Below, one piece after another: positions 47,646 through 61,080 of a DNA stretch of 64,000 nt. The stretch spans positions 37,834-101,833 of the forward strand of contig JAIVFJ010000223.1 of the NCBI GenBank assembly GCA_025765615.1. The letters run 5' to 3'. The number at the start of each line of letters is the position of its first letter. Positions within the stretch are counted from its first letter, which is position 1. The notes below the pieces were generated by a model, which saw only the letters and a program-made list of their open reading frames with translations, was not told the origin of the DNA and made no database searches. A program made the translations under genes and the position numbers. The stretch comes from Zopfochytrium polystomum. Taxonomy: Eukaryota > Chytridiomycota > Chytridiomycetes > Chytridiales > Chytridiaceae.

Positions 47646-50600
47646 GCAGTCGCACGTGTCGCTGGTCGAGAGCATCACGGAGAGCCTGCTGAGCGGGCGA
47701 CGGCCGAAAAAGGTTAAAAAAAATCCCCCCGCGCGCGCGCTTTGGTGTGCTTGGCCGCAAACCGCAGTTGCTTGTTTGTTAGAGCGGGCCCTCTCAAGCC
47801 ACGATGACGACAAACAACTTTTGCTCTTGCGTGCTTTTTTTCCCCCCCTTTTTTTCCGTCCCCCTTCTCCGCCCAACTGACGCCCCGCTCGCTCTCTCTC
47901 TCTCTACACAAACAACAACACCCCCCCAAAAGACGCTCGACCTGCACGTCGACACACGCTCCGTGCAGTCCGCGACCGAGTGGACCGGCGCCGCCGCCGC
48001 CGCCCCGGCCGCTGCGACGCCGTGCACGGCGAGGATGCGCCGAAAGCACCCGATCGACTACCGCTACCAGCCCGAGATCCTGTGCAGGTTCCCGGCTGTG
48101 GATCACTCGGACAAGGACAAGTTTCCGCAGTACTTGCCGATGGTATTTGGGGAGTGTGGGATGGGGAAACGGCGAGGTTACTTACCCTGCTCTCTTTGCG
48201 CTTTCCTACATTCTTTGCCCCCGCGCGCGTTGATGTTCCCCAAGTTCTGCTTCCCCAACGAAGTCACGCTCAGGTACGAGCCGTCTGGACCGCCCCCGGC
48301 GACCTGGCATTCGTTTGTGAGTGTGTGGATGGCTTTTTTTTTTTTTTTTTTTTCGTCTCGTCGCTGAGAGGAAGTTGACGTTACGCCCTCCTCGCTCGCT
48401 CCCACCCCCACAACAAAAAAAAAAGATCATCACCGAGGAGACGGGAGCAAAGATCTACGGCGTGTGCTTGACGCTGTACGAGCGGCTGAGCCCGAACCTT
48501 GCCGCGCAGCTGGACGGCATGTTTGACGACTGGCGCGCAGAGTCGCTGGTGAATGATTTCCCTTTTTTTAAAATTTGTTTTGAAAGCCTGCGGAGGCTAA
48601 CGTGGATGGTTGGGAACGCCACCACTTTAACACGCTTGCCACCCCCTCTCTTCCCCCCCAAACGAAAAAAATAAGGCGCAAAGCGACCTCGAATACATGC
48701 AGCACATCCAGTCGCAGCTCGCCGCCAACCAAGAAGCGATCCTCCGCGCCCGCAACGGACTCCACGGCGGCCCCACATTCCCCGCGCCGTCGTCGTCGTC
48801 GCCGCACCACCGCCCCTCCACCACCACCACCACCACCGACTCCTCCCACCCAGACCCCACCACCCTTTCCCCACCCCCACCGCCCCCACCACCCAAATCG
48901 CCGTCCGACCTGGCAGACGTGATCGCAGAGCACGAAGAGAAGGCCGACTTTTTCCGCGAGCTGCTGCGGCCGTTCGCGCGGACGGTGCTGGCGGACGTGG
49001 AGCACGTGTACGCGCCGCGGTGCGTGGGGGTGCTGAGCCGGTGGCCGCTGTACGACCTGTTTGCGGACTGGATCAAGGAGACGTGCAAAGTCGTTAAGAA
49101 CGAGTACGGGCCGTTGGCGAGGAGGGGGCCGTTGACGTTTGCGCCGTTGGAAAGGTTCGAAACCCTTGCTTTTTTTCCCAATGCCTTTCTTATTTCTTCG
49201 AACTCCTTTTTCTGACCTCCTCCTCCCCTCCGCGTTCGCTTCTCACTCCCCCCGTATCGTCGCGTTAATCCACCCAACCAACCTGGAAAAAAAAAATTAG
49301 GTGTCTGGTGAACTTGATGTACGAGATCCCGCTGCCGCCGCCGGGCCGCGTCGAGCTGAAGCTGTACGTCGGCCAACTGCAGCTGTTTTGCTCGCGCCCG
49401 CCCGTCAACACAATCCAAGTCCTTCAAAACGTAACAAAAAGAAAAGCAGCCCCGTCTCTCTCACTGCGCTCTAACTCCCCTTCCTCCCCGGCCAGTTCTC
49501 CATGTACCCCCTCTTCCGCTCGCTCTCGATCCCGCACATCGTCTCGCTCTTTGAGCTCGCGCTGTCGGAGCGCAAGATTGTCTTCACGTCGGCGCACCCG
49601 GCGATGCTGACCGCCGCCGCCGAGACCGTGTGTCTGCTGCTGTACCCGCTGGCGTGGCTGCACATCCTGATCCCCGTGCTGCCGGGGAGGCTGCTGAGCT
49701 ACTTGCAGGCGCCCATGCCGTACATTGTCGGCGTCGTCAAGGAGTGCTTTACAAAGAGCGTCGAGGAGGAGTGGAGGCCGACGGATGTAAGCGGGGGCCG
49801 GCGTGCACGCGGGAGGAGGCCCTCACTCGCACGTCGCGCATTGCTAAAACACACGCTCTCGAACCCAAAACCAAAAAAATAATAATAAAAAAGGCGGCCC
49901 TGATCGACCTCGACACAAACACCGTCGACATCCCGTCCCCAGGCGTCCCGATCCCCACCCGCGACCGCCGCAAGCTCCTCTCGCGTCTGTACAAGTACAA
50001 CGGCCTCCCCGTGCCCCTCGGCGGCGGCGGCGGGAACACTGCAGCGCCGTCGCCATCGGCAGCTGCGGCCGCCACCGCGGGGCAGCCGCCACCACCTTCG
50101 TCGCCGAATCACCAGCATCAGCAGCAGCAGCAGGGCGTGCCGTCGGCGATGAAGGTCGCGTACCCGGGCGGCACGCACGTGCCGCGGACGGCCGTGTCGC
50201 GGCGGTGGGGGGTGGCAGCGGCGGCGGCAGCCGCCGCTGCCGCTGCCGCTGCCTCCTCTGCCGGCGCTGCGGTTGCCGGAGTCGGTGGCGGGGCGGACGG
50301 CGCCATCGGTCCAGGGTCAGCTGCGTCAGCGTCGTCAGCGGTGACGGGATTGGCGTCGACGCCGCAACCGCTCGGGGCGATGCGGAGCCGGAGTTTCGGG
50401 TTCGAGCGGCGGGGCAGCGGGGAGGGCGGCGGCGGCTTCGCCGCTTCGGCGGCGGGGGGGGTCGCGGGGCAGCCTGTTTAACGGCGGCGGTGTGTCGGGA
50501 GTTGGGGGATCGACGGCCGGAGCGGGCGGCGGCGGCGGGGTGTCGTCGGCGTCGGTGGGGCTGCTGGCGCGGCCGGGGCGCGGCATGGTGTCGCGGCTGA

Positions 50601-53600
50601 GCGTGGCGACGTCGCTGGACTCGATGGGGTCGTCGGTCGCCGAGTCTGCCGCTCTGGCGACCGGCGGCGCGGGCGGTGGTGGGGGCTCTTTTTTTGGGAT
50701 GGGGTTCCGGACGGGGAACGGCTCCGGCGGCGGCGGCGGCGGGGCGCTTCTTTCTCCGTCGTCACCTTCGCAGTCCTCTGCGCACGGCAGCGGCGGCGCG
50801 AACGGGTATGCAGAGAGCGGGTCCCTCCCGCGCGGTGTCGGGGCATCGGGCGGCGCGATGCGGCCGGCAAAGAGCAGCAGCAGCAGCATCTTTGGCGATC
50901 TCGCCGGACGGCTGGACGGCGGGCGCAAGGCGCGGTCGACGGACCTGTCGGATCCAAACAACTTGCCGCCGCTGGCGCCGCTGGTCATTAGCGGCGACGT
51001 TCCGGGCGAAGGGTACAAGGGCGTGCCGTTGCTGCCGTCGGAAGCGTCTTTGACGGGCATCGTGGTGAGTCGGAAGTCGGAGCCGACCCTTGTGCTGCCT
51101 GTGTTTCTTGTTTTTCTTTGTCCTTCTGCTAGGGTTCTGACGAGACTGGACTCCCCTTGAACAGAGCGAAGAGCCAGCCCCGCCTGCGGACGAGCGGCTG
51201 GAGTCCCCGACTAAAGCGAAGAAGCGCATGTCGCTGTTCGGCTCCATCGACGAAAAGGTGAGCTACCACCCGCACGTGGAACGCAGCAAACTAAACACTT
51301 CCCCACCCCCTCACCTTCTCACCACCCCGCCACCCCATTTCGACCACCTCATCCAGTTTTCCGGCCTCTTTGCGTCGTTCGGCGCCTCCCCAACATCCTC
51401 CCACTCCCGCGCGCAGTCCGCGGCGACCGCACCCCGCAACCCGCCCTCGGACGTCGGCACCGCCTCCCAGTTCACCCTCCCCGCCGGAAACAACCGCGCC
51501 CCTTCACCCGCCTCGGCGTCGGGGTCGTACCAGCAGCAGTCACAGTTGCAGCAACAACAGATGCAGCTACAACAACAACCGCTGTCGCCGCGCCTCAACC
51601 GCCGCCAGCTGCTCGCGGACGCAGGGCACATTGACGTTGTCCTGTCCCCGGCCGAAAGCGAGGCCGGGCCGCCCGGGTCCGTGCGGCTGCGCCCGCCGTC
51701 GCCTCCGCCTCCCTCGGCGCCCCAGCCGCCGCAAGCGCAGCAGTACCGCGCTGAGGGCCACGTATTTGTCGCACCGGGGAGCGGAAACGGAAACGGCACC
51801 GGCGGCGGTGGCGGCGGCGGCGGCGGGATGGACCTTCTGGGATCCCGGCTGGCGAGCATCGGTGACGAGGACGGGGTGCGCGGGGACGAAGACGGCGACG
51901 AACACGACGAGGGCGGCGGCGGCGGCGTCGGCGGCGTGGTGTCGGCAGCCGCGACGGGGGCCGAGGCGGGCAAAGGCGCCGTTTCCAGCGCGGGCGGCGG
52001 CGCCGGCGGCGGCTGCGGCGTCGCGGCGCGGCTGGAGCCGGAAGAGTCGTTTTCGCGGCTGTCGACCGCGTCGCGGGAGAAGCGCGCGAGCCGCGACGGG
52101 CTGGCGGAGGCGCGGCGGTCGCTGTCCGGGCTCGGCCCGCGGCGCATGACGGTGACGGGGTCGCTGCAGAGCTTGCAGGCGACCGGGGTGGTGCGCCGAG
52201 CAACGGACGCTGGGAAGCGGCCCGCGGAGGTCCCCGTGTCGACGGGCCCGGACGAGTCGCTGTGTCGCGTGTGCTTTGAGCGGTTTGACGACGGAGAGGA
52301 CCTCTTTAAGCCGATTCGTTGCGAAAGTAAGTAACGGGGGAGGTTGACTCCTTTGAATCCTCTGGGAACAATATTGCGCGTCTCCTAAAAAAAAAAAACA
52401 CCCCTCTATCTATTCTTCACCCCCTTGGAATCAGTTTGCAGCATGACCATCCACAAAAAATGCATCGCGCTCGTCGAGAACGCCCCGTGCACTGCGATAT
52501 TCAGCGACAAGAAGATCCAAGGCTCGTTCTTCAAAGTGTTTACGTCGCTCTTGAAAAACTACCGCAGCTTCCTCGTCATCCCCGACGCGCTCAAGGAGCG
52601 GAACAGGCTGGACAAGTCGCTTGTGGCGGAAGACAGCGCGGCCGCGACGAGCACGCTGGGAATGGACTTGGTGCAGGATGACTGGTTTCGGAAAGAAGAT
52701 TTCTTAAAGACCGTCGATAGGGATTCAAAGGTGGCAACGCTTACTTTTTCTTTTTTCACCCGAAGTCCACGGCTGACTTTTAGTCTTTGAAAACATATCA
52801 AGGCTTTCTTGTCGCAGCTGGTGGAAACGCAGGCCTTTTCGCAGTTTACGCTCGAGCGCATCGAGCGGCCTGAGTCCGACTACGAAGTGCTCTTCTTTGA
52901 CGAATCGATTAAAGCCAAGTTGAATCGCTCGCGCCTCAAGTTTAGCAAGGAGACGACGCCGTTTTTGCGGGACGGCGCGTACTTGATACGCTCCACAGTC
53001 GCGGCGGCGGCTCCCAATGTCGAAGACCTTGATCTCAGTGGGTATCGAAGAACAAGCGCGCGAGGGATTCGGGGGAGAGTTACTACGGACATGAAGAATG
53101 CAAGAAGCCCCCCCGTCGTCCCCGGCCCAAACTCGCCGCTCGTTTTGACTGGAACCGCTAACTCCCCATTTCGTATTTGTCGTCCCCTACCACCTTTTCA
53201 CCATACGCAAACAAGCCAAGTCGTATTCAACGGCCTTTTTCCCGACAACTTTGGACCCTTCACTGCTGGTCGCGCCACGCATACCGGCGCCGCTTTTGAC
53301 AAAGTCCGACCAGCGGATGATGCGGTCCCACACCAACGAGATCGTGAACAAGGCTCGCATCGCGACGGGGCTGGTACGGGTTTCTTCCACCGTTTTACCT
53401 TTTTCTTTCTCTTCATTGATTCACTCGGGCGCTAATATTATCTACGCTTCCCGTCATGTCCGCCCTCTTACCTCCAACTACTGGTGCACAATGGCACCCC
53501 CCCACCCAACCCTACGCCCCTGCGACTTTGCAGAAACGGAAGCAAGACTTTACTCGATGGATGCGGACGAAGCTGAAGCACTTTCAAAAGCTCGGCGGCG

Positions 53601-55135
53601 GGGAGCTCGTTGCGCTGGGATTCCTGTCGGAGGAGCAGCGCCGCGAGCTGTTTGAGGAGCGCCTGCGGGTCGTGTCGGAGGTGATTGAGCAGTACGAGGG
53701 CGTGCACCTTGGTGGGCAGTCGCTGGAGGAGGTGAAAGCGGCCATTCTGGATCTTCACGCGCAGCATTTGGTCCTGATGCATGCGGCGGAAGAGGAGCTT
53801 GTGGACGTGTAAGTGTGATCACCCGCTCCCTCCCTCAGAGACTGCCTCCCCTTCCCACGTACTTTCGACCGCCGCGAACGTCCCTAGCTTGAATGAAAGA
53901 CTCCTTTCTCGACTCACGCGAATCCCCACGTTTCTCGCCCCTCCCCCTCCAGAACCGACCAGGCCGAACTGCAAACCGTGTACAACCGACTATTCCGCGC
54001 CATCACTATCTACGAAGACCACCTGCTCAGCATCGACGGGAGCCACTCCTTTGGCGCAGCCAGCCCGACGGCGGATCCCGACTCAACGTCCACAGCGACT
54101 GGGGGCAGCCACGCGGGCGAAACCGGAGGGGGCGCGCAGGCGGGCCTCGCCGGTCTGGACCGCGCACTGAAGGCGACGTGGAAAAAAGTCGACAAGGAGG
54201 TATCCATCCTGTCGCTGCCGACGTCCGTCCGGTCGCGCAGCTCCAGCCTCCGCTCCGCCAAGCGGGGCGCGACTGCGGCCGGGGCTGGCAAGTTGGATCG
54301 GCCGACGCTGTCGCACGTGATTGTGCCGCGCAAGGGGGCCGGCGCGGCGGGCGAAGCGGCGGCGGGAGCATCTTCCGCAGGTGCTGCTGACGCAGGGGAC
54401 CCTCCCGCTGCTGCGCGGGCGCCGCCGTCCGTGCTGGGGAGGGCGATGTCGCGGGGCAGCGAGGTGGACACGGATGACGACAAGCCGTTGACTGTTGTCG
54501 CGGCGGCGGTCGCGGCTGCCGCGGCGGCGGGAGGGACGGAGCCGCTGCGCGACAGGGGCCACCAGGCATTGCGGACAGGGAGTGGCGAGGCGCAACCGCC
54601 GCCGCTGGCAGGCGGCAGCGGCGGTGCGGCGGTGGCAGGTGCCCGACTTCGGACGGCATCGCTCCGAGGGAAGTTGGGGGATGTCAACGGGCCAGGCGAA
54701 GTCAGCTTCGGCAGCAGCGGCATCGTCGGTGGAAGCGGCAGCGCTCCGGCTGCAGTGGGCGGCTCGGGCGTTGCGAGCGGCGGGGTGGTCGATTCGCTGC
54801 CCACGAGCGACTGGATGGCCAGCCCGAGGAGCAGACTGCTTGCGTCGTCTCCGCTGAGCAAACTCGCGCAGGCCACGAGGTCTGTGATCAGCAAAAGCCT
54901 TCCGACGGACGAGCGGACAGAGGTTGATCAAGTCGACGCCGCGAGAAGAGATGACGCTCTTCTGGCGGAGGCAGGTCAAAGTTTTGGGGACAGGACGTCG
55001 TCGTCCGCTGTGGCCGCAGGGTCGGCGCCGTCGACTGCGCCTCCGCTTTTGGATGCGAGCCGGCTTGCTGCCGCAACCAGATTGGAGCTGTTGAGTGGAA
55101 GGTATCAGCAGCAGCAGGAGAGCCGCAGCGAGTGA
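47098..55135 (+). CDS. DENN-domain Rab regulator with embedded C1-type zinc finger
   Basis: Fifteen exons, all GT-AG and in phase: 47,098-47,712; 47,933-48,142; 48,245-48,316; 48,426-48,548; 48,676-49,154; 49,301-49,430; 49,496-49,786; 49,894-51,064; 51,165-51,257; 51,357-52,326; 52,435-52,730; 52,803-53,037; 53,216-53,373; 53,534-53,808; 53,953-55,135. The product is about 2,099 residues if one G is dropped from the eight-G run at 50,454-50,461. The uDENN block (ILCRFPAVD; KFPQYLPM; FCFPNEVTL) is in exons 2-3. The central DENN block is in exons 4-7 (KIYGVCLTLYE; PLYDLFADWI; ERKIVFTSAHPAML; ILIPVLPGRLLSYLQAPMPYIVGV). The dDENN is in exons 11-14 (FKVFTSLLKNYRSFLVIP; VETQAFSQFTLER; MMRSHTNEIVNKARIATGL). 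A C1-like finger (CRVC ... CEIC SMTIHKKC) is split by intron 10. Ala/Gly/Gln/Ser linkers are very long. DENN proteins are Rab exchange factors in membrane traffic. Confidence 0.92.
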
Positions 55136-58016
55136 GTGGAGTGGGCACAAGCTGCCAAGGCTTACTGCTTGTGTTGGAATCCAGTGGGGGATAAGGGGGA
55201 GGGTAGGGGGAGGCGATGGGTAGTTTTGGCCGAGATGGGGGGGTGAGGGGAGAGACTCTTTCGACTCTTCCTTTCTCAATTCTTTGCGATAATTTCGCTC
55301 ATTTCTCTTTCTCACGCACACACACACACTCTCTCTCTCTCTTGTCCCTGCTGTGGAATCGATGCGTCTGCATTTTTCTTTTTCATTCTCTTTTCTTTTT
55401 TTTTTTTTTGTTTTTGTTTTTGTTTTTTGATGTTACTGCTTCAGCAGAGAGAGGTTAGAGCCAAAAGAAGCGCACCCAGCGTCGCTTGCACGCAACGATT
55501 TCTTGTTATTGCCATGGCCTCCGAAGCCGATGAACCGGCCCACACTTTCCCCACCGCCAGAAAGAGAGTGGGCCAACCACACCCAAGGCAGAGGCGCTCG
55601 GGATGTGTGATGAAGGCGGGACCCACAGCGCAAATGCGGAACCAGGCAAAAAAGGTTTGCAAGTCCCTGGTTTCCTTTCGGGATACTTCATTTTGAAGTG
55701 TGCCATGCGGTCCATGGCTCGTCGGAAAGAATCGGCTTCTCATGTTGGTTAGACCTCGAATTTGGACCTTCCAGGTTTGTACACTCTTTTTCAAACTCAG
55801 ACCATACCATATTACGTTTCTACTTACCCACCATTGACCGAGAACCGAAGCTGAACTGAATCCTTAACTGAACCAGATCTGCATGAAATCGATCATGACT
55901 GTAATTGTCAGTTTTCGGCATTATGAGCGAGTTTGTGGGAGGAGGGGGTGGTGTTAGTTTTGGGTCTTTTGCTGTAAGCATTGTGCAGGAGCTTTGACCT
56001 GATACTGCTCTGCAAGGATGACTTGCAGTTTTGCAAGTAATGGTCCTGTAACAGTTTGTATAAAGACAAACACAAGCCTGACAGAAGCCAAGATCAACCT
56101 CCGACCACCACCACCTTCAGTAATGTACTACCTCCATCTCCACAGCAGCACAACCCAAAAACAATCCAGCCCAACAAATTCTTTCAGGTGGAGGAGTGCT
56201 AGGGAATGATAAAAAGATCAAATATTGCCGACTAGATACTGAAGCAGGAAGGGTTGGGGGTATGCCGAGGAATGCTCAAGAATCCACAACTTTGCTGCCC
56301 TGAAAGCTGATTGCCTGTACTTCCAAGAGAATGTATGTCCTTTGCTCTCCAAATAGAGTTTGGGTCCACCGGTTTCCATGAACATTTGTGTCCATGCAGC
56401 TTTCTTTTCGTTGTAGTCTGATGCGTGGGCTTCCTTGTGGGAATGTGGCACTGGTGGGAGTGAGATTGGTGGATTGGTTCTTTAGGGGAAGCGCTTTGGA
56501 AAGTGTGGTTCTGGGTTGGCTGATGCAAGGGTAGAGTCGCAAGAGATGACAAGTGATTGTTTGATTTGCAAGTAGCTTGCGAAGTCCACTTGGTGCATCT
56601 TTGATGTTGACAATAGCAGATTGTGGAAGTGGTGTTCCAGCTCAGTGTTGATGGATGCTGCTATGCAGTCTGCCAATGGAGCCAGGCTCTCTTCAGGTTT
56701 GTCTTCATCCTCACCCAGGGCAACAGTGAATGTGTCAGGGTTCCAACCATAGTTGTCATTGTCATCATTGTCTTCCATATCTTGGGGAAGAGATGGAGGT
56801 TGATCTGAGGTGTTTGTTGATGATGATGGCGGCTGTCCCCCCCCCCCCGGGAGCCTGGTGCAGTTGCTGGCGAGTACAAGCGGAGGGAGCACTGTCAGGA
56901 GGAGAGTTGGATTATTGATGGTAAGAGTCAAGTGGTGGCCCAACAGGCTCGAAAGAAGGAGAGTCATCAGTTTCAGGAAAAAATGTAAAATCATCAGAGA
57001 GACAAGTTAAGAAATAAGAATCAAGAGATTGAAGCTTAGCATCACTGTGGACAAGGCCAGGAAAGATATGCTCATGCAAGTTACAGTGGCCAGTCCGAAG
57101 AATGGTCTGAGCAGCAAATTAGTTGAATTCTGTCAGCGTCTTGCCAGTGAACATGGCGAAGAAAGAGTTTAGGTTGGATGAGATTGCATTGCGCATAGTG
57201 ATGATCGTGTTGCAGGAGAAAACCAGTAGCTGGAACGATTTGGAGGAGTTGCTTGACAGTGAGGTGGTGACAAATAGTGACTCCAGGAGTTGTTTGGTGC
57301 TGTACTTGATGGAGAAATGGTCCAGAATAGAAGATGTGTGTTGCACACAATGCTTGTTGCAAGCTGATTGATGGGCAGAAATTCTGAAATTGGAATAGCA
57401 GGTTGGCACTGTTGAATAGCGACCGTGCGCCGAATTTCAAGCCGAGGATCAAAGTTTTGGTCGTGTTTTCCCTTGGGGAGTGTTGGAGAACGGAATAGAG
57501 AGAACTTAGAGCAATTTGGTGTCCAGCAGGAGTGGCTTGTCACACAAGAAAGGACAAAATGGTGGTTGGGGGTAGTGGTAGTTCGACTTTTTGGACCCCC
57601 TTATCAAAATATCTTGCAGCTCCTGCTGTGGGCGTCATAGCAGGGCGCGTTAGGTATCAATAGAAGAGCAGAAGCAGGAAAACACAGGTATGCAAGGGCG
57701 TCCTCTGATCGCTTCTCCCCATTGCGACAATGTCACTCAAAGTTGAGAAAGCGTTTTTATGACTTTGGCAATCAATCAAATTCCGTAGAGACAACATAGA
57801 GAGCTCCGTGATGGTTCGTTAGAAAGAGGAGATTCAGGGCTTTCGAATGCACAATAGCCAGCCCGGATTAAATGACAGGGACGGCTGGGAGAGGGCGTTG
57901 AAGATTTTGGGCCTCCCAAACAAAATGGTTTCTGAAGTTGAGCTATGCTGATTCTGTTTGTTGGAGGTGGTAGAGAGTGTTTTTCGGAGCAAGAATCTAT
58001 GGTTGATGCGGCCAGA
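55136..58016. other. Intergenic, no intact gene
   Basis: After the DENN stop come (CT)n at 55,327-55,343 and T-rich tracts. About 56,230-57,450 has several minus-strand frames (56,482-56,994; 57,081-57,452) with plausible composition but no recognised domain; they may belong to decayed mobile elements. A block at 57,186-57,233 recurs at 58,805-58,855. Confidence 0.5.
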
Positions 58017-58446
58017 TAGCTGGCACACTGATGTGTAAACAGTCTACTCTGAGTGAGTGAGTGGAAGGAGTGAATGAAGTGGAGATGTGTGTTTGTGGGT
58101 GGTCCTTCTCCCCAACTTGGAGAGAAAGGAGAAAAACTCTGTTTTGAATTATTGATACATGATGATGACATACACGCTGTAATAGTTGCTAGGCAAGTGT
58201 GACCGGCACAGGGTAAAACCTCTCCTATATTATCTGCTTGGGCAGAGGAAGAGGAAAACTGTTGACACTGGGTTTCCGTTCCACTTAATACTCAGAGTAT
58301 TTGTCATCAGTGCAAGCCAGCGCCAGGTCTGCATTGGCAGTGGCTCGCTCTCCCATGGGCATCGTGAGAACAATAACTGACAGTCACAATAGGTTCGGAT
58401 CCGTCTTGTGCCTCTTGCTGCTAACCAGTCAGTTCCACCTAACACT
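58017..58446 (-). repeat. Dispersed repeat R1, full copy (inverted)
   Basis: This is the reverse complement of 62,697-63,112, about 400 bp, matching along the whole length with small indels. R1 has no conserved ORF, so it behaves like a non-coding interspersed repeat. Confidence 0.85.
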
Positions 58447-58735
58447 CTGTGTCCTAGACCAGAGGCATTTTGCACTTTCTTTTGTGATTGTGCCACCCTT
58501 GTCACACTTTTCTTATGTTTCCCTTTGAGATGTGTGATAGCTGCTCTTTTTTGTGTTTAAAGAGTTTCTTTTGTGTTTGATGATGGGCTTTAGTAGACTC
58601 CAAATACATTTTCCTGTCTGGTGACCCCTAGACACCTTCTTTTGCCCCTTTTCATTAGATAGGATCAGTATTTAGGCCATTGCTCTATTTCCACCTCCAG
58701 CCCAAGGTGAGGAGATTTAGAGAGCACAGTCTCAC
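58440..58735 (+). repeat. Dispersed repeat R2, copy 2
   Basis: Same-orientation match to 2,480-2,795. It directly adjoins the inverted R1 copy. Confidence 0.75.
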
Positions 58736-58865
58736 AGAATTGTCCTGGTGTATTTGTCTAGGCCTATGAACATGCCAACAGAAGAGTTTAGGTTGGACGA
58801 CATTGTGTTGTGCGTAGTGATGATTCTGTTGCAGGAGAAAACCAGTAGCTGGAAAATGAGGAGTT

Positions 58866-59040
58866 GTTGAGCCTGTGACCTCAAATAATTAAGTGCATAT
58901 CCACTTTTTAACCAGTAACTGTGAGGATTACCTGGCCCAGATGGACAGAGTTAACAAGATGCTGGCAGAGCTAACAAGGTTTACCACCTGCTACCATGAT
59001 GTAATGCCTCATGAAAGGGTATGAGATCACAGGGTTTTCT
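58866..59040 (+). repeat. Dispersed repeat R3, copy 2 (uninterrupted)
   Basis: This matches 605-680 joined to 1,043-1,143 without the 360-bp intervening segment seen in copy 1. Confidence 0.75.
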
Positions 59041-59059
59041 GACTGTCTTCTTATCTGCA

Positions 59060-60830
59060 CCAATCATTTCTTGCCAGCCCTCTCCCTTCTGTTTGCCAAG
59101 AAATGGCCCATGATTCTCTGGGCAACACCATGGCGGCCTTTAAACTTAGAAAAGAAAAACTTCCCATCTTCTTGAAGGTCGTTGGTGGCAAGGAGACTGT
59201 AAAGAGCACTTGGAGCGTAGCAGGCTTCCTTGATTACAATCTCCACACCATTTGGAAGAGGGATTCTTGCTGGTCTGACACCTTTGACTTTGAGTGGGGT
59301 GGAGTCTTGGTCAATGGTTCTGACAGATGAGGTGCGTTCAGTGTAGGATGTGAAAAGGTGAGTGTTTTTAAGAATGGTCTTGACACAGCCAGAGTCAACA
59401 CCAATGGGTGGTTCCTTGAACATGGTGGATGATGATGATGAGAGGGTGAGGTGTTTGGGGAAATGAGGTGCTGGTTGGAAGTTAGAGGCCTGCTTTTGAT
59501 GTGCCTGAGGTGGGTGCCTCAGGTCAAATAATCCAACGAATACTCCCCAAGGTTGCTACTGCCAGGACTGCTAACGTCATCAGATGGCACATCACTGGTG
59601 CTGCCTGTGGCAATAAGTGCAACTAGCTCATCCCATTTCCTCATAATGCAGTGTATGGCAAAGTGGTTCTCCTTCCCACAATGGTGACACAGCACTGACA
59701 TCCTCAGTGGTGCAACTCCTTGCTGCTGATCCTGAGCTGTTGCACCTGGAGAGTTGGCCTCAGGCACTGCACCATGTGCAGCCTGATTTTCTGGTTGTCT
59801 CGAGTTTGGGAGGTGTGGTATTGCTCAGATTGCTGTTCTGCATAATGTTCTCTACCCTGTTGCCCATCGCAGGCACCCTGACCATGGTGGTGCCCACCAC
59901 AGATTTCACTGTCATGGTGGTGTCGCTCAGCCTGGTGGGAGCGCCTTTGCTCTCAGCGGTCATGGAAGTTGCTAAGTAGTGCAGCCTCATTGACTTGCTC
60001 TGCTGGTGGTGTGACAGTTGGCCCTTTAGGTTTGTTACAGGCTTCCATTGTCTTAGGAAGGCAAAGAGGGCAGATATGTCTGTAATGGTGTTGTTGTCCA
60101 CTGGAGATAGGTAGTTCTTTGTCCTCTAAACATTCTGTCAGTTGATTCACCATTGACTCAAACTTTAGCATTTCATTGACTTTGACTAAGACACCCCTGG
60201 GGGCAAGGCTCCTGACTTCTGCTAGGTCTCTGTAGTGCTTCTCAGATATGGGCTGAAAATCATCAATCTTCCCCCCCTGGTTCAATCTTGAGGGCAGCAA
60301 TCTTGCAAATCAGCGCATGGGCCTGTGCTTTGTCCGTGCGTTTGACCTTCCTCTTGAGTTCTTCAAGTACCTGAAAGACAACTTAGTGCCACTGATTTTG
60401 TGTTCAAGAGTCTTGCTTATGTGGTTGTAGACGTGGAGAATCCCAGTCCAATTCTGGTTGAACGTTTCCAGGAAGACGTTTACGTCATCGCTAAACGTCC
60501 AGTAGCCAATGTATTCTGGGTTGTTTGGGAGGTACTCTTGGGTGATATGCATGACTTCCCATTCCTCATATCCTGCCAAGGGACTCGCTGACCAGAACTT
60601 GAATGCTCAGGGATGGCAGGAATCGCAGCAGTTGTGTCTATCGCAGGGATTGCTGGGACAGCAGCAACTTTGTGCGCCAGCTGGATCCAGACGGCAGCGC
60701 TTGCTTGCTTACTTACAACTGCCCCTCCAAGTAGTCTATCCATCTTGTGAAGTTGACAGGGTTGACTAGCTGGCAGTGCAAGAGGTTCACGCATGACTTG
60801 CTCATTGTGTTGAGATAGAATGAGGGTAAC
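59060..60830 (-). mobile_element. Ty1/copia-type gag-protease remnant
   Basis: Minus-strand frames in copia order, broken into pieces. They are a gag N-terminal region (about 60,310-60,830; DRLLGGAVVSKQASAAVW, then EYLPNNPEYIGYWTFSDD), a middle gag region (59,953-60,300), a CCHC knuckle CHHCGKENHFAIHC (about 59,650-59,700), and an aspartic protease segment. The protease has VDSG as its active-site motif and a downstream ACYAPSALYSLL motif (59,064-59,423). Integrase and reverse transcriptase are not seen next to it. The leader at about 60,950-61,080 resembles that of copia element 1 at about 28,615-28,745 (tggctgtatagctgactggt, then ggatgatc). The element is dead. Confidence 0.8.
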
Positions 60831-61080
60831 GGGGGGAACGAGAGGAGTAAATCAGAGTTCAACAGACTACAATCACTTGGTGGGATAAAAGTCAGTAGTT
60901 GTTCGCTCTGACTGCGGCTGTCTCAAATTTGGGCAGTGATTGCAGAAGTTGTCAGTGGCTGTATAGCTGACTGGTGAAGAAATTGTTTGTTCGAAGTGGT
61001 GGACAGCTTCGGTTCGATCCTGTAATGGATGATCACACGTTTGATCCCTTGCATATGAGGATGGATCTCTCGATCGCTTG

